Below, piece by piece: positions 44,259 through 53,028 of a DNA stretch of 64,000 nucleotides. The DNA comes from Methanobacterium sp. BRmetb2 (GTDB lineage Archaea; Methanobacteriota; Methanobacteria; Methanobacteriales; Methanobacteriaceae). The notes beneath the pieces were generated by a model. The model was not told the DNA's origin and did no database searches. It saw only the letters and a program-made list of their open reading frames with translations. The translations under genes and the position numbers were made by a program. The DNA is taken from contig CP022705.1 in the NCBI GenBank assembly GCA_003491285.1, positions 1,299,501-1,363,500 of the forward strand, given 5' to 3'. Within the stretch, counting starts at the first letter, position 1, and the number at the start of each line of letters is the position of its first letter.

Positions 44259-44936
44259 TTGAAAAATGTAAAAAACCATTTTGAAGAAGAAGCAAATGAA
44301 TTTGATAGAATAATAAAAGTAATTATACCCTCTTATGAGCAGATGATTGAAGTACTAATAGAAACTATTCCCTTCCCAGAAGCAGCAGATATTAAAGTAT
44401 TAGATCTCGGCTGTGGAACCGGTAATATTTCTTCTAAGATTAAAGAGAGGTTTCCTAATTCAAAAATCACCTGCCTTGATCTGGCCGAGAACATGATTGA
44501 AATGGCTAAAATTAAATTATCAAAATACGATGATATAATCTATAAAAATCTGGATTTTCGTGATTTTGATTTTAAAGGAGATTTTGACGTTGTTGTTTCG
44601 TCATTAGCTATTCATCATCTGACGAATGAGGATAAAGAGAGTATATATAAAAATATTTATAATTCATTAGTTCCTGGTGGAGTTTTTTATAATGCAGATA
44701 CTGTTTTAGGTGCTAATGATAAATTACAGGAAATTTATATGGAAAAATGGACCAATCATATGATGAAAAAGATTTCAAAGGGGGAACTAGAGAAAAAATG
44801 GCTTCCCAAACATAAAGATGAAGATATACCTGCTAAATTAACAGAACATATAAAATGGATGAATAAAGCTGGATTTAAAGGCATAGATATTGTATGGAAA
44901 TATTACTATTTCGCTGTCTATGGTGGTACAAAATAA
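44259..44936 (+). CDS. Class I SAM-dependent methyltransferase
   Basis: A 225-residue protein starting at a TTG for which GGCGGTGAT (44247-44255) is a very good RBS; an ATG at 44244 would place that RBS inside the gene. SAM motif VLDLGCGTGNISSKI, ITCLDLAENMIEMA and FDVVVSSLAIHHL define a UbiE/Methyltransf_11-type enzyme. The C-terminal part WMNKAGFKGIDIVWKYYYFAVYGG is close to that of tRNA-cmo5U or small-molecule methyltransferases. Substrate unknown. Confidence 0.85.
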   Translation: MKNVKNHFEEEANEFDRIIKVIIPSYEQMIEVLIETIPFPEAADIKVLDLGCGTGNISSKIKERFPNSKITCLDLAENMIEMAKIKLSKYDDIIYKNLDFRDFDFKGDFDVVVSSLAIHHLTNEDKESIYKNIYNSLVPGGVFYNADTVLGANDKLQEIYMEKWTNHMMKKISKGELEKKWLPKHKDEDIPAKLTEHIKWMNKAGFKGIDIVWKYYYFAVYGGTK

Positions 44937-44980
44937 AAACTTTGAAGTTTTAATGATAAATGGAGTTAAAATAAGTATTT

Positions 44981-46168
44981 TTAAGCACCTATGATTTGTT
45001 CAACCATCCAATCTGGATTAAATTCCATTATATCCTCATAAGATTGGCCGGTTCCAAGAAACATAATGGGCTTGTTAATTACGTATCCTATGGAAAGAGC
45101 TGCCCCTCCTTTAGAATCTGCATCGGCTTTGGTAAGTATAATACCATCTATACCAACAGCATCATTAAATTTAAGGGCTTGTTCCACCGCATCGTTTCCA
45201 GTCAATGCATCTCCCACAAATAGTATGAGATCAGGGCTGATGACTCTTTTTATTTTTTTCATCTCATCCATGAGATTTACATTGGTTTGCATTCTACCAG
45301 CAGTGTCTACTAGCACCACGTCTCTGGTTTTGGCCTTGGCATGTGATACTGCGTCGTATGCAACTGCGGCAGGATCAGCACCTTTTTTATGTTTAATTAT
45401 TTTCACGCCTATCTTATCTGCGTGGTGAGTTATTTGTTCGATTGCACCTGCTCTGAATGTATCAGAGGCAGCAATAACGGGATGGTAACCATCATTAATA
45501 AAATAAGTTGCAATTTTGGCAATAGTCGTTGTTTTGCCAGTTCCATTAATACCTACAAACATTACAATGAGTGGCTCGTTTTTTGATTTTTTTTCATCAA
45601 CCAAAATTTTAATGGTCTTACCTTCAACATCTAATATTTCAGAGATGGCTTGTTTGAGGGCTTTTTTGGTGAGTTTGGCAACATCACTTCTTCTTTTAAT
45701 CTTTTTACCCACAAGATTTTCTTTCACAGAATTTATAATCTTTTCAGCAACTTCCAGGGCAACATCACTCTCTAAAAGAGACATTTCAAGTTCCCATAGA
45801 ATATCTTCCACATCCTTATCAGATATGGTCTTTTCACGAATAAAAGAAAGGATACCAGATTTTTCATCAGCAATTAAAGTTTCATCTTCAATTTCGGACG
45901 AAATTTCTTCATTTCCAACTTCTATTTCTTCATTTTCAGATGATTTATCCCTTTTCCAGGGTATAAAAGATTTCTTAATTGGTACATCATCTGATTCTTC
46001 TGAAGTTTCGATTTTGTTTTCAGAGGCATTTTTTATTTCTTCTTCAGGTTTATCTTCTGGAGAAGTTTCTACAGCTTTTTGTTCAGCTTCTTCTTCAGCC
46101 TCTTTAGATACCTTGTCTGATATTTTTCCTATGGCACCGTTGAATTTCTTCTTTAAAGAATCAAACAA
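44981..46168 (-). CDS. ftsY: Signal recognition particle receptor FtsY
   Basis: A 395-residue SRP GTPase. Residues 1-90 are a charged acidic membrane-association region. The NG domain follows, with GINGTGKTTTIAKIA (P loop), DTFRAGAIEQ, DTAGRMQTN and TKADADSKGG. It docks the SRP-ribosome complex at the membrane. Start is TTG at 46168, directly after the pfdA stop, with GAAGTGA as RBS in the end of pfdA. It is last in the translation cluster. Confidence 0.95.
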   Translation of the reverse strand: MFDSLKKKFNGAIGKISDKVSKEAEEEAEQKAVETSPEDKPEEEIKNASENKIETSEESDDVPIKKSFIPWKRDKSSENEEIEVGNEEISSEIEDETLIADEKSGILSFIREKTISDKDVEDILWELEMSLLESDVALEVAEKIINSVKENLVGKKIKRRSDVAKLTKKALKQAISEILDVEGKTIKILVDEKKSKNEPLIVMFVGINGTGKTTTIAKIATYFINDGYHPVIAASDTFRAGAIEQITHHADKIGVKIIKHKKGADPAAVAYDAVSHAKAKTRDVVLVDTAGRMQTNVNLMDEMKKIKRVISPDLILFVGDALTGNDAVEQALKFNDAVGIDGIILTKADADSKGGAALSIGYVINKPIMFLGTGQSYEDIMEFNPDWMVEQIIGA

Positions 46169-46594
46169 CTATTCTTCACTTCCTCTAACTTTCTGTAGAA
46201 GTTCTTCAGCCTGAGGGCTGAGTTTCACGATTATATCTGAGAGTTTCTGCAAGTTTTCAATCATTTTACTCTCTGTTTTTTGCAAATCTTCCTTTTGAAC
46301 CTTTAGGGTCTCTTTGGCGTCTGTTACTTTCTTTTTTATAGCTACACCTGCCCCAATGCTCATAATAACTTGATCAGTATTTTTCAAATCTGCTTGTATG
46401 AATGATCCGGCACCAATAGGCACAAACGCTTCTGCACCTTCTTCTCCTTCTATATTATCGAGAGTATCTTCTAGAATTTCTAATTCTGAAATAGAAACTC
46501 GGATAGTTTCAATTTGTTGTTGCAGTAATTCTGCCTGACTTTGATAGAGATTTAATTCGTTTACAATTTCCTGTAACTTTTGCTGATCTTCCAT
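46169..46594 (-). CDS. pfdA: Prefoldin alpha subunit
   Basis: A 141-residue protein with two coiled-coil helices (residues about 5-50 and 90-135) joined by a beta-hairpin section VPIGAGSFIQADLKNTDQVIMSIGAGVAIKK, the defining alpha-prefoldin layout. It forms the hexameric chaperone with four beta subunits. It lies 4 bp after rpl18a and adjoins ftsY without a gap. Confidence 0.95.
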   Translation of the reverse strand: MEDQQKLQEIVNELNLYQSQAELLQQQIETIRVSISELEILEDTLDNIEGEEGAEAFVPIGAGSFIQADLKNTDQVIMSIGAGVAIKKKVTDAKETLKVQKEDLQKTESKMIENLQKLSDIIVKLSPQAEELLQKVRGSEE

Positions 46595-46598
46595 AAGA

Positions 46599-46829
46599 TC
46601 ACCTGCGTGCCAATGTTTTTATAACCGTGTCTTGTGCTTCGTCTATGGAAATTTCTGAGATTTCTTCTATTTTTATTTTATCTCTACCAATACCATGTTT
46701 GCTTCCAAACTCTGAATAAATTTTTTCGTATATGTCCTCTTCTTTAATTGCTTTTAATTCTTTAGTAAAAGGCTGAAGGTTTTCACCCATCATAAATTTG
46801 CCCTGAATTCTAAATATTTTTGTCTTCAT
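46599..46829 (-). CDS. rpl18a: 50S ribosomal protein L18Ae (LX)
   Basis: A 76-residue protein starting MKTKIFRIQGKF, with PFTKELKAIKEEDIYEKIYSEFGSKHG and KIEEI near the middle, as in archaeal LX/L20A. It is a large-subunit protein. Its ATG overlaps the eif6 stop by 4 bp. Order eIF6 - LX - prefoldin alpha - FtsY is the one known from many euryarchaea. Confidence 0.95.
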   Translation of the reverse strand: MKTKIFRIQGKFMMGENLQPFTKELKAIKEEDIYEKIYSEFGSKHGIGRDKIKIEEISEISIDEAQDTVIKTLARR

Positions 46830-47500
46830 AAATATCCCTCAAGAAAACCTAGTGATTCTTCTATCCTTGCAAGTTCTGGTCCGGTAGTATCCTGACTGAC
46901 TATAATTCCTTCTGAATTGGCAGCAGTACAGGCACCAACTAATCCTACTCCATTATTCACAGTACCAATATCTGCCGGAACTTTCATTATTTTTTCAACT
47001 AGTTCTAATTCACTTTTAGATGTTTGTGGATGTAGTAATGCGCCTTTATTGGTGGCAGTTCCAACAGATCCGGTAATTTTAAAACCACCTACCGTTGTTT
47101 TAACCACATCAACATCTAGAACTGTTTCTATAACCTCAACAGATTCATCTGAAAGCAATGGATTCACTATGGCTCCATTATCGTTTGCAAGTATAATATT
47201 TCCTACTGCTGTAAATCTGTCTGGTATCCGTCCTACATCAACATCTGATTTTTTAATCTTTTCTATTTCGCTGTCAAGAGCATATCTAGATAATAAAATT
47301 CCATTGGAATTTCCAACCGATAATGCGCCAGCGAGGCTGCTTCCACTTATGGAAGTTTTAATTATATCCACTTCAAGACATTCTTTTATAATGTCAGTAG
47401 CGGAATCAAGCATGTTTATAGGGACAATAGCCAAATCATCAGTTGCCGAAACTGAAACACCTATATTTGGATTCCCGTTCAGATTTATTCTTCTAATCAT
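46826..47500 (-). CDS. eif6: Translation initiation factor aIF6
   Basis: A 224-residue protein of five pseudo-repeats, each like NPNIGVSVSATDDLAIVP or TNKGALLHP. It binds the large subunit and prevents premature joining with the small subunit. It lies 8 bp after rpl31e and overlaps rpl18a. Confidence 0.96.
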   Translation of the reverse strand: MIRRINLNGNPNIGVSVSATDDLAIVPINMLDSATDIIKECLEVDIIKTSISGSSLAGALSVGNSNGILLSRYALDSEIEKIKKSDVDVGRIPDRFTAVGNIILANDNGAIVNPLLSDESVEVIETVLDVDVVKTTVGGFKITGSVGTATNKGALLHPQTSKSELELVEKIMKVPADIGTVNNGVGLVGACTAANSEGIIVSQDTTGPELARIEESLGFLEGYL

Positions 47501-47508
47501 CTAATCAC

Positions 47509-47754
47509 CTATTCAGCTAAGGTGACTTCTACAGTACCGTCCTCTTCTTTAACGGCTTTAACCTTTATTTTTGGAGGTATTTTTTGTATTCCTCTTTCCC
47601 ATATTTTTTCGTTAACAGAGGCATCTAATTTTATTTCATCTGATTTCATATGTTTTTGTATGAATTCCTTGATTTGTCTAATTGCTCTTGGGGCTCTTAT
47701 TGTCCTTGGAACATTTTTTACTTTTCTAAGTGGTATCACGTAGATTTTTTCCAT
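47509..47754 (-). CDS. rpl31e: 50S ribosomal protein L31e
   Basis: An 81-residue protein: YVIPLRKVKNVPRTIRAPRAIRQIKEFIQKHMK is the family core, followed by IWERGIQKIPPKIKVKAVK. It lines the peptide exit tunnel rim. GGAGGGG is spaced 8 bases from its ATG. It follows rpl39e by 12 bp. Confidence 0.97.
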   Translation of the reverse strand: MEKIYVIPLRKVKNVPRTIRAPRAIRQIKEFIQKHMKSDEIKLDASVNEKIWERGIQKIPPKIKVKAVKEEDGTVEVTLAE

Positions 47755-47766
47755 TTAAAACCCCTC

Positions 47767-47922
47767 CTATGCTTTAATCTTACTTCTTCTCCAATGTCTC
47801 ATTTTTGGATGAGTTCTTACTTTTCTATTGGTTTTCAACATTGCCCATAGAGGTACACGTCTGTTCTGTTTATTTGCTTTAGCAAGCCTTAATTTTTTAG
47901 CTAATGGTTTATTTCTACTCAT
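47767..47922 (-). CDS. rpl39e: 50S ribosomal protein L39e
   Basis: A 51-residue very basic protein, starting MSRNKPLAKKLRLAKANK and continuing QNRRVPLWAMLKTNRK and RHWRRSKIKA, exactly the L39e pattern. It lies in the exit tunnel. AGGTGG sits 6 bases before the ATG. It is easily overlooked because of its length; order L39e - L31e - eIF6 is typical for archaea. Confidence 0.96.
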   Translation of the reverse strand: MSRNKPLAKKLRLAKANKQNRRVPLWAMLKTNRKVRTHPKMRHWRRSKIKA

Positions 47923-48025
47923 TATGTCCACCTGATTAATGTTATATGATTAATAAAGATAACATTTCATTTCAATTAATCTATTCATAATTATTTCAGC
48001 ACTATTTTCAATTTTAATATTTTTA

Positions 48026-48610
48026 CTATTTCCAACCAACTACTCTCGTTTGAAAATGTTTTGGAAACAAGGAATTGGCAATTTCTTCACTTTCTCTTTC
48101 CTTAATTAAAAACCTGATTTCTGTCTCATAGTCCGAATTTTTAACACTACTCTCTTCCTTCTTTATTTGAAAAAGATTTTCAGCCAAATGATTAATAGTT
48201 CTGTGACCAAAACCTTGAAGAGTTACATATTCTACCATATATTTATCTTCTAAACTTCTTATTTCATTAATGTCAAGTTTAGGAACTTTGTCATCTCTTC
48301 TGGTGCCATCAGCCACAACATCGTATTTTTCGGCAACAGTTTCTATGGTCTTTTTGTGGATGTAGTTAATTCCATTATTTGGAAAGCCGTCCTTTAGTAT
48401 CAATAATATGGCATCTTCAAGTATCTTTTTTTCCATTTTTAAAATGTTATGTTTAAATCCTAGGGATTCTGCAGATTCTTTTGCAGATATCCATGAATCA
48501 AAAACACTAAAATGGGCTGTTAAAAGTTCAACGTCATATCCTAATTTTTTAAGCAGGACTGAAACCAGTGAACTGTCTTTTCCACCACTATAGAGCACAC
48601 AGGCTTTCAT
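48026..48610 (-). CDS. PP-loop ATP pyrophosphatase-family protein
   Basis: A 194-residue protein. CVLYSGGKDSSL at the N-terminus is the PP-loop that binds ATP and cleaves it to AMP and pyrophosphate; DVVADGTRRDDKVPK in the middle is a further family element. This subgroup is archaeal and related to adenylating tRNA-thiolation or QueC-like enzymes, but lacks the zinc cysteines expected of those. Function is unproved. It ends the S19e-PDCD5 block, 4 bp after the PDCD5 gene. Confidence 0.82.
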   Translation of the reverse strand: MKACVLYSGGKDSSLVSVLLKKLGYDVELLTAHFSVFDSWISAKESAESLGFKHNILKMEKKILEDAILLILKDGFPNNGINYIHKKTIETVAEKYDVVADGTRRDDKVPKLDINEIRSLEDKYMVEYVTLQGFGHRTINHLAENLFQIKKEESSVKNSDYETEIRFLIKERESEEIANSLFPKHFQTRVVGWK

Positions 48611-48614
48611 TTTT

Positions 48615-48941
48615 TCAATATCTTCGAGTAATATTTATTTCTCTTTTTTGTCCAGTTAGTTTTTTAAGAAGTTCTTTAAGCTGTTCATCTGTTATTTTAG
48701 ACTGAATTCGCCCCATCTGGGCTAACTGGATAATTTGTAGTTCGACTTGTTCTACAAACTCGGGTTTGGTAAGTCGAAGATTTGCTAACCGCCCTCTAGC
48801 TTCAGGCGTTAATATTTGCATTAAAACCTGTTTTTTTTGCATTTCAATTTCTTGTCGTGCTTGTTCTTGTGATTCAGATTCGGCAGCTTTCTGCTGTAAT
48901 TCCTGCATTCTTTTACGGCGTATATCTTCGATGTCACTCAA
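48615..48941 (-). CDS. PDCD5-family DNA-binding protein
   Basis: A 108-residue helical protein that matches the archaeal PDCD5 family (as MTH1615): IEDIRRKRMQELQQKAAE at the start, ILTPEARGRLANLRLTKPEFVEQVE in the three-helix core and ITRRY at the C-terminus. Start is TTG with GGAGGT six bases upstream. The usual archaeal neighbour S19e is upstream. DNA binding is known for relatives; the cellular role in archaea is unclear. Confidence 0.93.
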   Translation of the reverse strand: MSDIEDIRRKRMQELQQKAAESESQEQARQEIEMQKKQVLMQILTPEARGRLANLRLTKPEFVEQVELQIIQLAQMGRIQSKITDEQLKELLKKLTGQKREINITRRY

Positions 48942-48995
48942 TACTAAACCTCCATATTAATATTAAATTGGAAAAGAAAATTCAAAAAATTGAAC

Positions 48996-49433
48996 TTAAT
49001 ACTGTGCTAATTCCGGAACTTCTTTTTTTACTGCATTTGATGCTTTATCCAGGAATGATTTTCCTTTTGCAGTAATAATTCGCCCAGATTCAACTTTTTC
49101 TACTAATCCTGCCTTTTCAAGCTGATGAAGACTAACTCTTATAATTGATCCGCTTCCTTTTTTGAACTTTTCTGGGCTGGATCCACGATCCTTTTTTCCA
49201 CCATAGGAAGTTCTAAGGCTGTTAATGCCTGTAGGACCATCAATATAAACTCTTCTAAGAATGGAAGCACATCTTACATACCACCAATCTGAATTCTCTG
49301 GCCTTCTTTCTTTATGAACTCCTGTTTTAACGAAATCAGCCCATTCTGGGGGTTTTATTTCTTTTTCTTCTTTTAATTGTTTTGAAACCTGATTTATTAG
49401 TAAATCTGCAGGTACATCGTAAACTGTAGTCAT
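48996..49433 (-). CDS. rps19e: 30S ribosomal protein S19e
   Basis: A 145-residue protein. TTVYDVPADLLINQVSKQLKE, WWYVRCASILRRVYIDGPTGINSLRTSYGG and SIIRVSLHQLEKAGLVEK match S19e throughout. It functions in small-subunit maturation. AGGAGG precedes its ATG. It follows the YhbY-like gene by 14 bp. Confidence 0.96.
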   Translation of the reverse strand: MTTVYDVPADLLINQVSKQLKEEKEIKPPEWADFVKTGVHKERRPENSDWWYVRCASILRRVYIDGPTGINSLRTSYGGKKDRGSSPEKFKKGSGSIIRVSLHQLEKAGLVEKVESGRIITAKGKSFLDKASNAVKKEVPELAQY

Positions 49434-49447
49434 ATTTATCCTCCTAA

Positions 49448-49711
49448 TTACCTTTTTTTCTTAATTATTACAGCAACATTTCCTCTTAAATCAATAAGTT
49501 TAGAATTTGATTTTTCAATTATCTGGCTAATATAACTTTCTTTCTGGGATGATATATTTTTTGAGAATCTTAATTTTAAAATTTCTTTATCCTTAAGCTG
49601 CCTTTTTATCTCTTCTATAACGTTTTCGTTTATTCCTGACTTCCCTATATTAATTGTCATTGCAGAAAGAGCTCGGTTCATTAGCTCTTTTTTTGATTGT
49701 GTATGACTCAA
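49448..49711 (-). CDS. YhbY-family (CRM domain) RNA-binding protein
   Basis: An 87-residue protein with the CRM fold: TINIGKSGINENVIEEIKRQLKDKEILKLRF, ending NSKLIDLRGNVAVIIKKKR. Bacterial relatives bind pre-50S particles. Start is TTG at 49711 with AAAGGAGAG upstream; the ORF overlaps the end of the RNase P gene by 62 bp. An internal ATG (49681) would shorten it by ten residues while keeping the domain. Confidence 0.9.
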   Translation of the reverse strand: MSHTQSKKELMNRALSAMTINIGKSGINENVIEEIKRQLKDKEILKLRFSKNISSQKESYISQIIEKSNSKLIDLRGNVAVIIKKKR

Positions 49712-50045
49712 CTTTTTCTCTCCTTTTATTCTTCTTTTCTTTAATGTAGGGAATTCTCATTACATTCCCACATTCAAGGCAACTGATAACTACACAAGAT
49801 TTAGATAACCGTATCCTGCAATTATATCCTGGTTTTAGGAATAAATAACAGTTTTTACAGAATCTACGCCTCCAAATTTGGGGCATTTTAATATTATACT
49901 TGGTGGCTATATTCCTAGCTAATTTGACATAACGATTTGATCTTTCAGGATGCTTTTGAAACTCTTTATCTGCCAATCTAAAAAGAATGTTAATCCTTTC
50001 TCTAGCTATTTTTAACATCCATTTTGGTCTTCTTCCTCTCCTCAA
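49650..50045 (-). CDS. rnp4: Ribonuclease P protein component 4 (Rpr2/Rpp21)
   Basis: A 131-residue basic protein. N-terminal helices contain RINILFRLADKEF and YVKLARNIATKYNIKMP, followed by a zinc ribbon RRFCKNCYLFLKPGYNCRIRL ... VISCLECGNVMRIPY with CX2C pairs. It is one of the protein subunits of archaeal RNase P, which cuts tRNA 5' leaders. The last 20 residues (after KKNKR) overlap the YhbY-like gene. It is the first gene of the S19e block. Confidence 0.94.
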   Translation of the reverse strand: MRRGRRPKWMLKIARERINILFRLADKEFQKHPERSNRYVKLARNIATKYNIKMPQIWRRRFCKNCYLFLKPGYNCRIRLSKSCVVISCLECGNVMRIPYIKEKKNKRREKVESYTIKKRANEPSSFCNDN

Positions 50046-50237
50046 AGTTTAACCTCGTTTCAAAACTCTAGAGACGAGAATATATAAAATATGTTACCAA
50101 TTATTCTTTAAAATATAAGAGTAAGATCAGTAATCAGTTCATTTAAAACTCCTAATCAATATACTTCAAGAAGAATATTATAAATGGTATGTTCATACCT
50201 ATTTAAAAAGCTTTTCTATATTCTCATCTAATTTATA

Positions 50238-50801
50238 TTAGTTTAATAAAGTATTTTTATATTCCATCAAAAACTCCGAAAAATCTATTTTACCAACCTG
50301 AAACTTTTTATTACCTTTTATTATTTCAATGACCAGGTCCACAACCTCATCAGGCGAAAGTTCTGAGTTATCTATCTCATTTACCTTGTGGCCATGAATT
50401 TCAAAAGCTTCAAACGTGCATAAATCAATAGCTTCGGCTTCCATATTTTCATTTATTTTATCTGCACTATATTCCCTTTGTTTTAGTCGTTCCCCTAAAA
50501 TTTGAGGATTGGTTCTTAAAACAATTACAATATCTGCTTTTTCAATATAATGAGAAAGATGCCCCTCTACAATTAGAACATCATGTTGATTTTCAGCAAT
50601 GATCTTCTCCATTTCACTGCATAAAGCATTTAAATCAACAATTTTAAAGTTTTTCTCACGATCATAACCAGTATACAATTTTTTATCATTAATAACTTGA
50701 TTAATGGGGATAAGATGTCCATTTATTTTTTTAGCAAGCATAGAAGCTATGGTGCTTTTTCCTACCCCTGGAGTTCCAGTGATTAGAATTAATTTCGGCA
50801 T
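50238..50801 (-). CDS. Adenylate kinase family protein (Fap7/AK6-like)
   Basis: A 187-residue P-loop kinase. LILITGTPGVGKSTIASMLA is the Walker A, LIVEGHLSHYIEKADIVIVLRTNP the AK6/Fap7 motif region, followed by a lid with LKQREYSADKINENMEAEA. Fap7 in archaea and eukaryotes assists 18S/16S maturation with uS11. The ATG at 50801 fits the family N-terminus; no RBS, so possibly leaderless. Confidence 0.88.
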   Translation of the reverse strand: MPKLILITGTPGVGKSTIASMLAKKINGHLIPINQVINDKKLYTGYDREKNFKIVDLNALCSEMEKIIAENQHDVLIVEGHLSHYIEKADIVIVLRTNPQILGERLKQREYSADKINENMEAEAIDLCTFEAFEIHGHKVNEIDNSELSPDEVVDLVIEIIKGNKKFQVGKIDFSEFLMEYKNTLLN

Positions 50802-50848
50802 AATTTTGAATCTATTATTTTTTAACAATATTTGATTTATTTAGAGGC

Positions 50849-51625
50849 TTATTTTAATTTTTCAATTAATATTTCTGCTATTTTTTCACCAGAGAGTAAC
50901 ATTCCTCCAAATATAGGGCCCATCCTTGGAGATCCATAAACTGCATTGGCGGCCATTCCAGTAACGTAAAGATTAGGATAAACTTCTTTAGTATTGTCCA
51001 TTATGGATTTTTCACCTATTTCAGCCCACATAGGCTTTTCACCCATTATTTTTCCGTTTTCGGTATTGAGTTTTGGTCCAATTTTATCTTGGACTACGTT
51101 GACAATTTCGCAGGCATGGCCTGTAGCATCTACAACTGCTTTAGAACGCATGGTCAATGGATCAACGTGCAATCCGCCCATTTCAACTGCACTCCAGTTT
51201 AGAACCAATCCTTTAATCTCTTCATTTCTAATCATAACATCTTCAATACTCATCAGGTTAAATATTTTAAGACCAGCTTTAGTTGCTTTGGAACATAATG
51301 TAGAAACTGTTTCAATTGAATCAGCAACATAATAATTATCCTTATAATAAATGGCATTAATTCCAAATTCATCTAAAATTCGGCGGCTTTCTTCCTGGAC
51401 GACTATTTTATTGAACATCATACCTCCGCCCCACATTCCACCACCAATACTGAGTTTCCTTTCGAAAAGTGCGACTTTCAAACCGGATTTAGCAAGATAA
51501 TACCCTGCTGCAAGTCCCGAGGGGCCACCACCCCCAATAGCCACATCAACCTCCATATAATCCATGAATTCTTTCGTAAATTCTTCAACTATCGCTTTAG
51601 ATATGATTATATCATCTAATTCCAT
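50849..51625 (-). CDS. thi4: Thiamine thiazole synthase, archaeal sulfide-dependent type
   Basis: A 258-residue Rossmann-fold protein. VDVAIGGGGPSGLAAGYYLAKSG binds the NAD-derived moiety; GGGMWGGGMMF and DATGHACEIV are family motifs. Where yeast Thi4 has its suicide cysteine, this sequence has His in GGLHVDPLT, as in methanogen Thi4, which takes sulfur from free sulfide with iron and is catalytic. It makes the thiazole of thiamine. The ATG at 51625 has GGTG five bases upstream. Confidence 0.93.
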   Translation of the reverse strand: MELDDIIISKAIVEEFTKEFMDYMEVDVAIGGGGPSGLAAGYYLAKSGLKVALFERKLSIGGGMWGGGMMFNKIVVQEESRRILDEFGINAIYYKDNYYVADSIETVSTLCSKATKAGLKIFNLMSIEDVMIRNEEIKGLVLNWSAVEMGGLHVDPLTMRSKAVVDATGHACEIVNVVQDKIGPKLNTENGKIMGEKPMWAEIGEKSIMDNTKEVYPNLYVTGMAANAVYGSPRMGPIFGGMLLSGEKIAEILIEKLK

Positions 51626-51760
51626 TTTTACACCACTAAACTTCAATTTTCACTCATTAACATTAAAACGTTAAAAAAATGTAAGTATTATTATTTTTTG
51701 AATTAATTGAAATTACTACTACTATTTTATTATAGAACTTATTATGTTTCTAACTATAGG

Positions 51761-52855
51761 TTACTTTTTAACAATTATTCTTAATACATCTTCGTCATTT
51801 AAAACATGTTCAAAACCCACCTTTTGGCCTTCAAATTTCACTGAAGAACCCCAAACTTTAGCGTGTCTGAAATTTTTAACAAAATCCCGGTGAAGTTTCG
51901 AACAAACATCTTTCACATTAGATCCTTTTCTAATGATAAGTGGTTCATCATAATCTGCTTTCTTGCCCTGTGGTTTTAAATAAATTCTGATAAGCTCCAA
52001 TTTATTAAAAATTTCTTTTTTAAGTTTCTCAATATTTAAATTTCTATCTGCAGATATGGGAATAGCATCTGGAAATTTTTCTTTCAGTTTATTTAGATAA
52101 TCCTCATCAACCAAGTCAATTTTATTTAAAACAACTAATGTGGGGATATAACAACGATTACTTTCTAAAACATCAATAAACTGGTCTATATTTACATCAT
52201 CCCGTATAAGCACGTCAGCATTATGTATTCCATATTCATTAAGTATCGAACGGATGGTCTTTTCATCTATCTGTGTTAATTTCGTTGTTTTAGAAAGGTG
52301 AATACCGCCTAACTTGTTTCTTTTAATGGTTACGTCCGGTTTTTGTTCATTAGGACGGATACCCACACTTCCCAGTTCCCTCTTTATTATGTTTACATGA
52401 TGGGGATTGAAAACATCCAGCACCATAACTACCAAGTCTGCGTTACGTGCCACGGATAATATTTCTCTTCCTCTCCCCTTACCTGTGGATGCACCAGTGA
52501 TTATTCCAGGGATATCAAATATTTGTATTTTAGCCCCTTTGTAATCCATAACACCGGGAATTATATCTAAAGTGGTAAATTCGTAAGCCCCAACTTTTGA
52601 TTCAGCATTAGTCAGATCATTTAATAGTGTTGATTTTCCAACGGAAGGAAATCCAACCAAAACTACCGTGGAATCTCCACTCTTTTTCACATGGAAACCT
52701 TTACCTTTGGTTCCTCCACTTTTTCTCTGAAGGGACTCTTCTTTAAGTTTAGATAACTTTGCCTTAAGTTTCCCTATATGGTGAGATGTGGCCTTGTTGT
52801 AGGGTGTTTTCCTGATCTCTTCTTCAATTTTTTGTATTTTATCATCGATGTCCAT
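51761..52855 (-). CDS. DRG-family GTPase (Obg-HflX superfamily)
   Basis: A 364-residue GTPase: helical N-terminus (IQKIEEEIRKTPYNKATSHHIGKLKAKL), G1 GFPSVGKSTLLNDLT, G2/G3 DIPG, an internal S5D2-like insertion, G4 NKID, and C-terminal TGS domain (PLIIRKGSNVKDVCSKLHRDFVKNFRHAKVWG). DRG proteins associate with translating ribosomes. The ATG at 52855 follows GTGAG; the in-frame GTG at 52864 is probably part of the RBS. Confidence 0.93.
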   Translation of the reverse strand: MDIDDKIQKIEEEIRKTPYNKATSHHIGKLKAKLSKLKEESLQRKSGGTKGKGFHVKKSGDSTVVLVGFPSVGKSTLLNDLTNAESKVGAYEFTTLDIIPGVMDYKGAKIQIFDIPGIITGASTGKGRGREILSVARNADLVVMVLDVFNPHHVNIIKRELGSVGIRPNEQKPDVTIKRNKLGGIHLSKTTKLTQIDEKTIRSILNEYGIHNADVLIRDDVNIDQFIDVLESNRCYIPTLVVLNKIDLVDEDYLNKLKEKFPDAIPISADRNLNIEKLKKEIFNKLELIRIYLKPQGKKADYDEPLIIRKGSNVKDVCSKLHRDFVKNFRHAKVWGSSVKFEGQKVGFEHVLNDEDVLRIIVKK

Positions 52856-53028
52856 AAAACTCACATAAAACTAGTTAAAAGTTGTTAAAAAAAGTTTAAT
52901 ATCATATTAGTTAGACACTTTCTATTAGGTATACGTACTATTTACTTTTTTTCACCGTAATTCTTTTATTTATTCTTTTCCATGAAATTTTATATTAAAT
53001 AACTTTCATAATTAATCTGGGCGATTTT

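Noticed and set aside
45516..46214. 232-codon ORF antisense to ftsY
   Set aside because: Serine/phenylalanine-rich mirror of the acidic FtsY N-terminus; no ribosome binding site.
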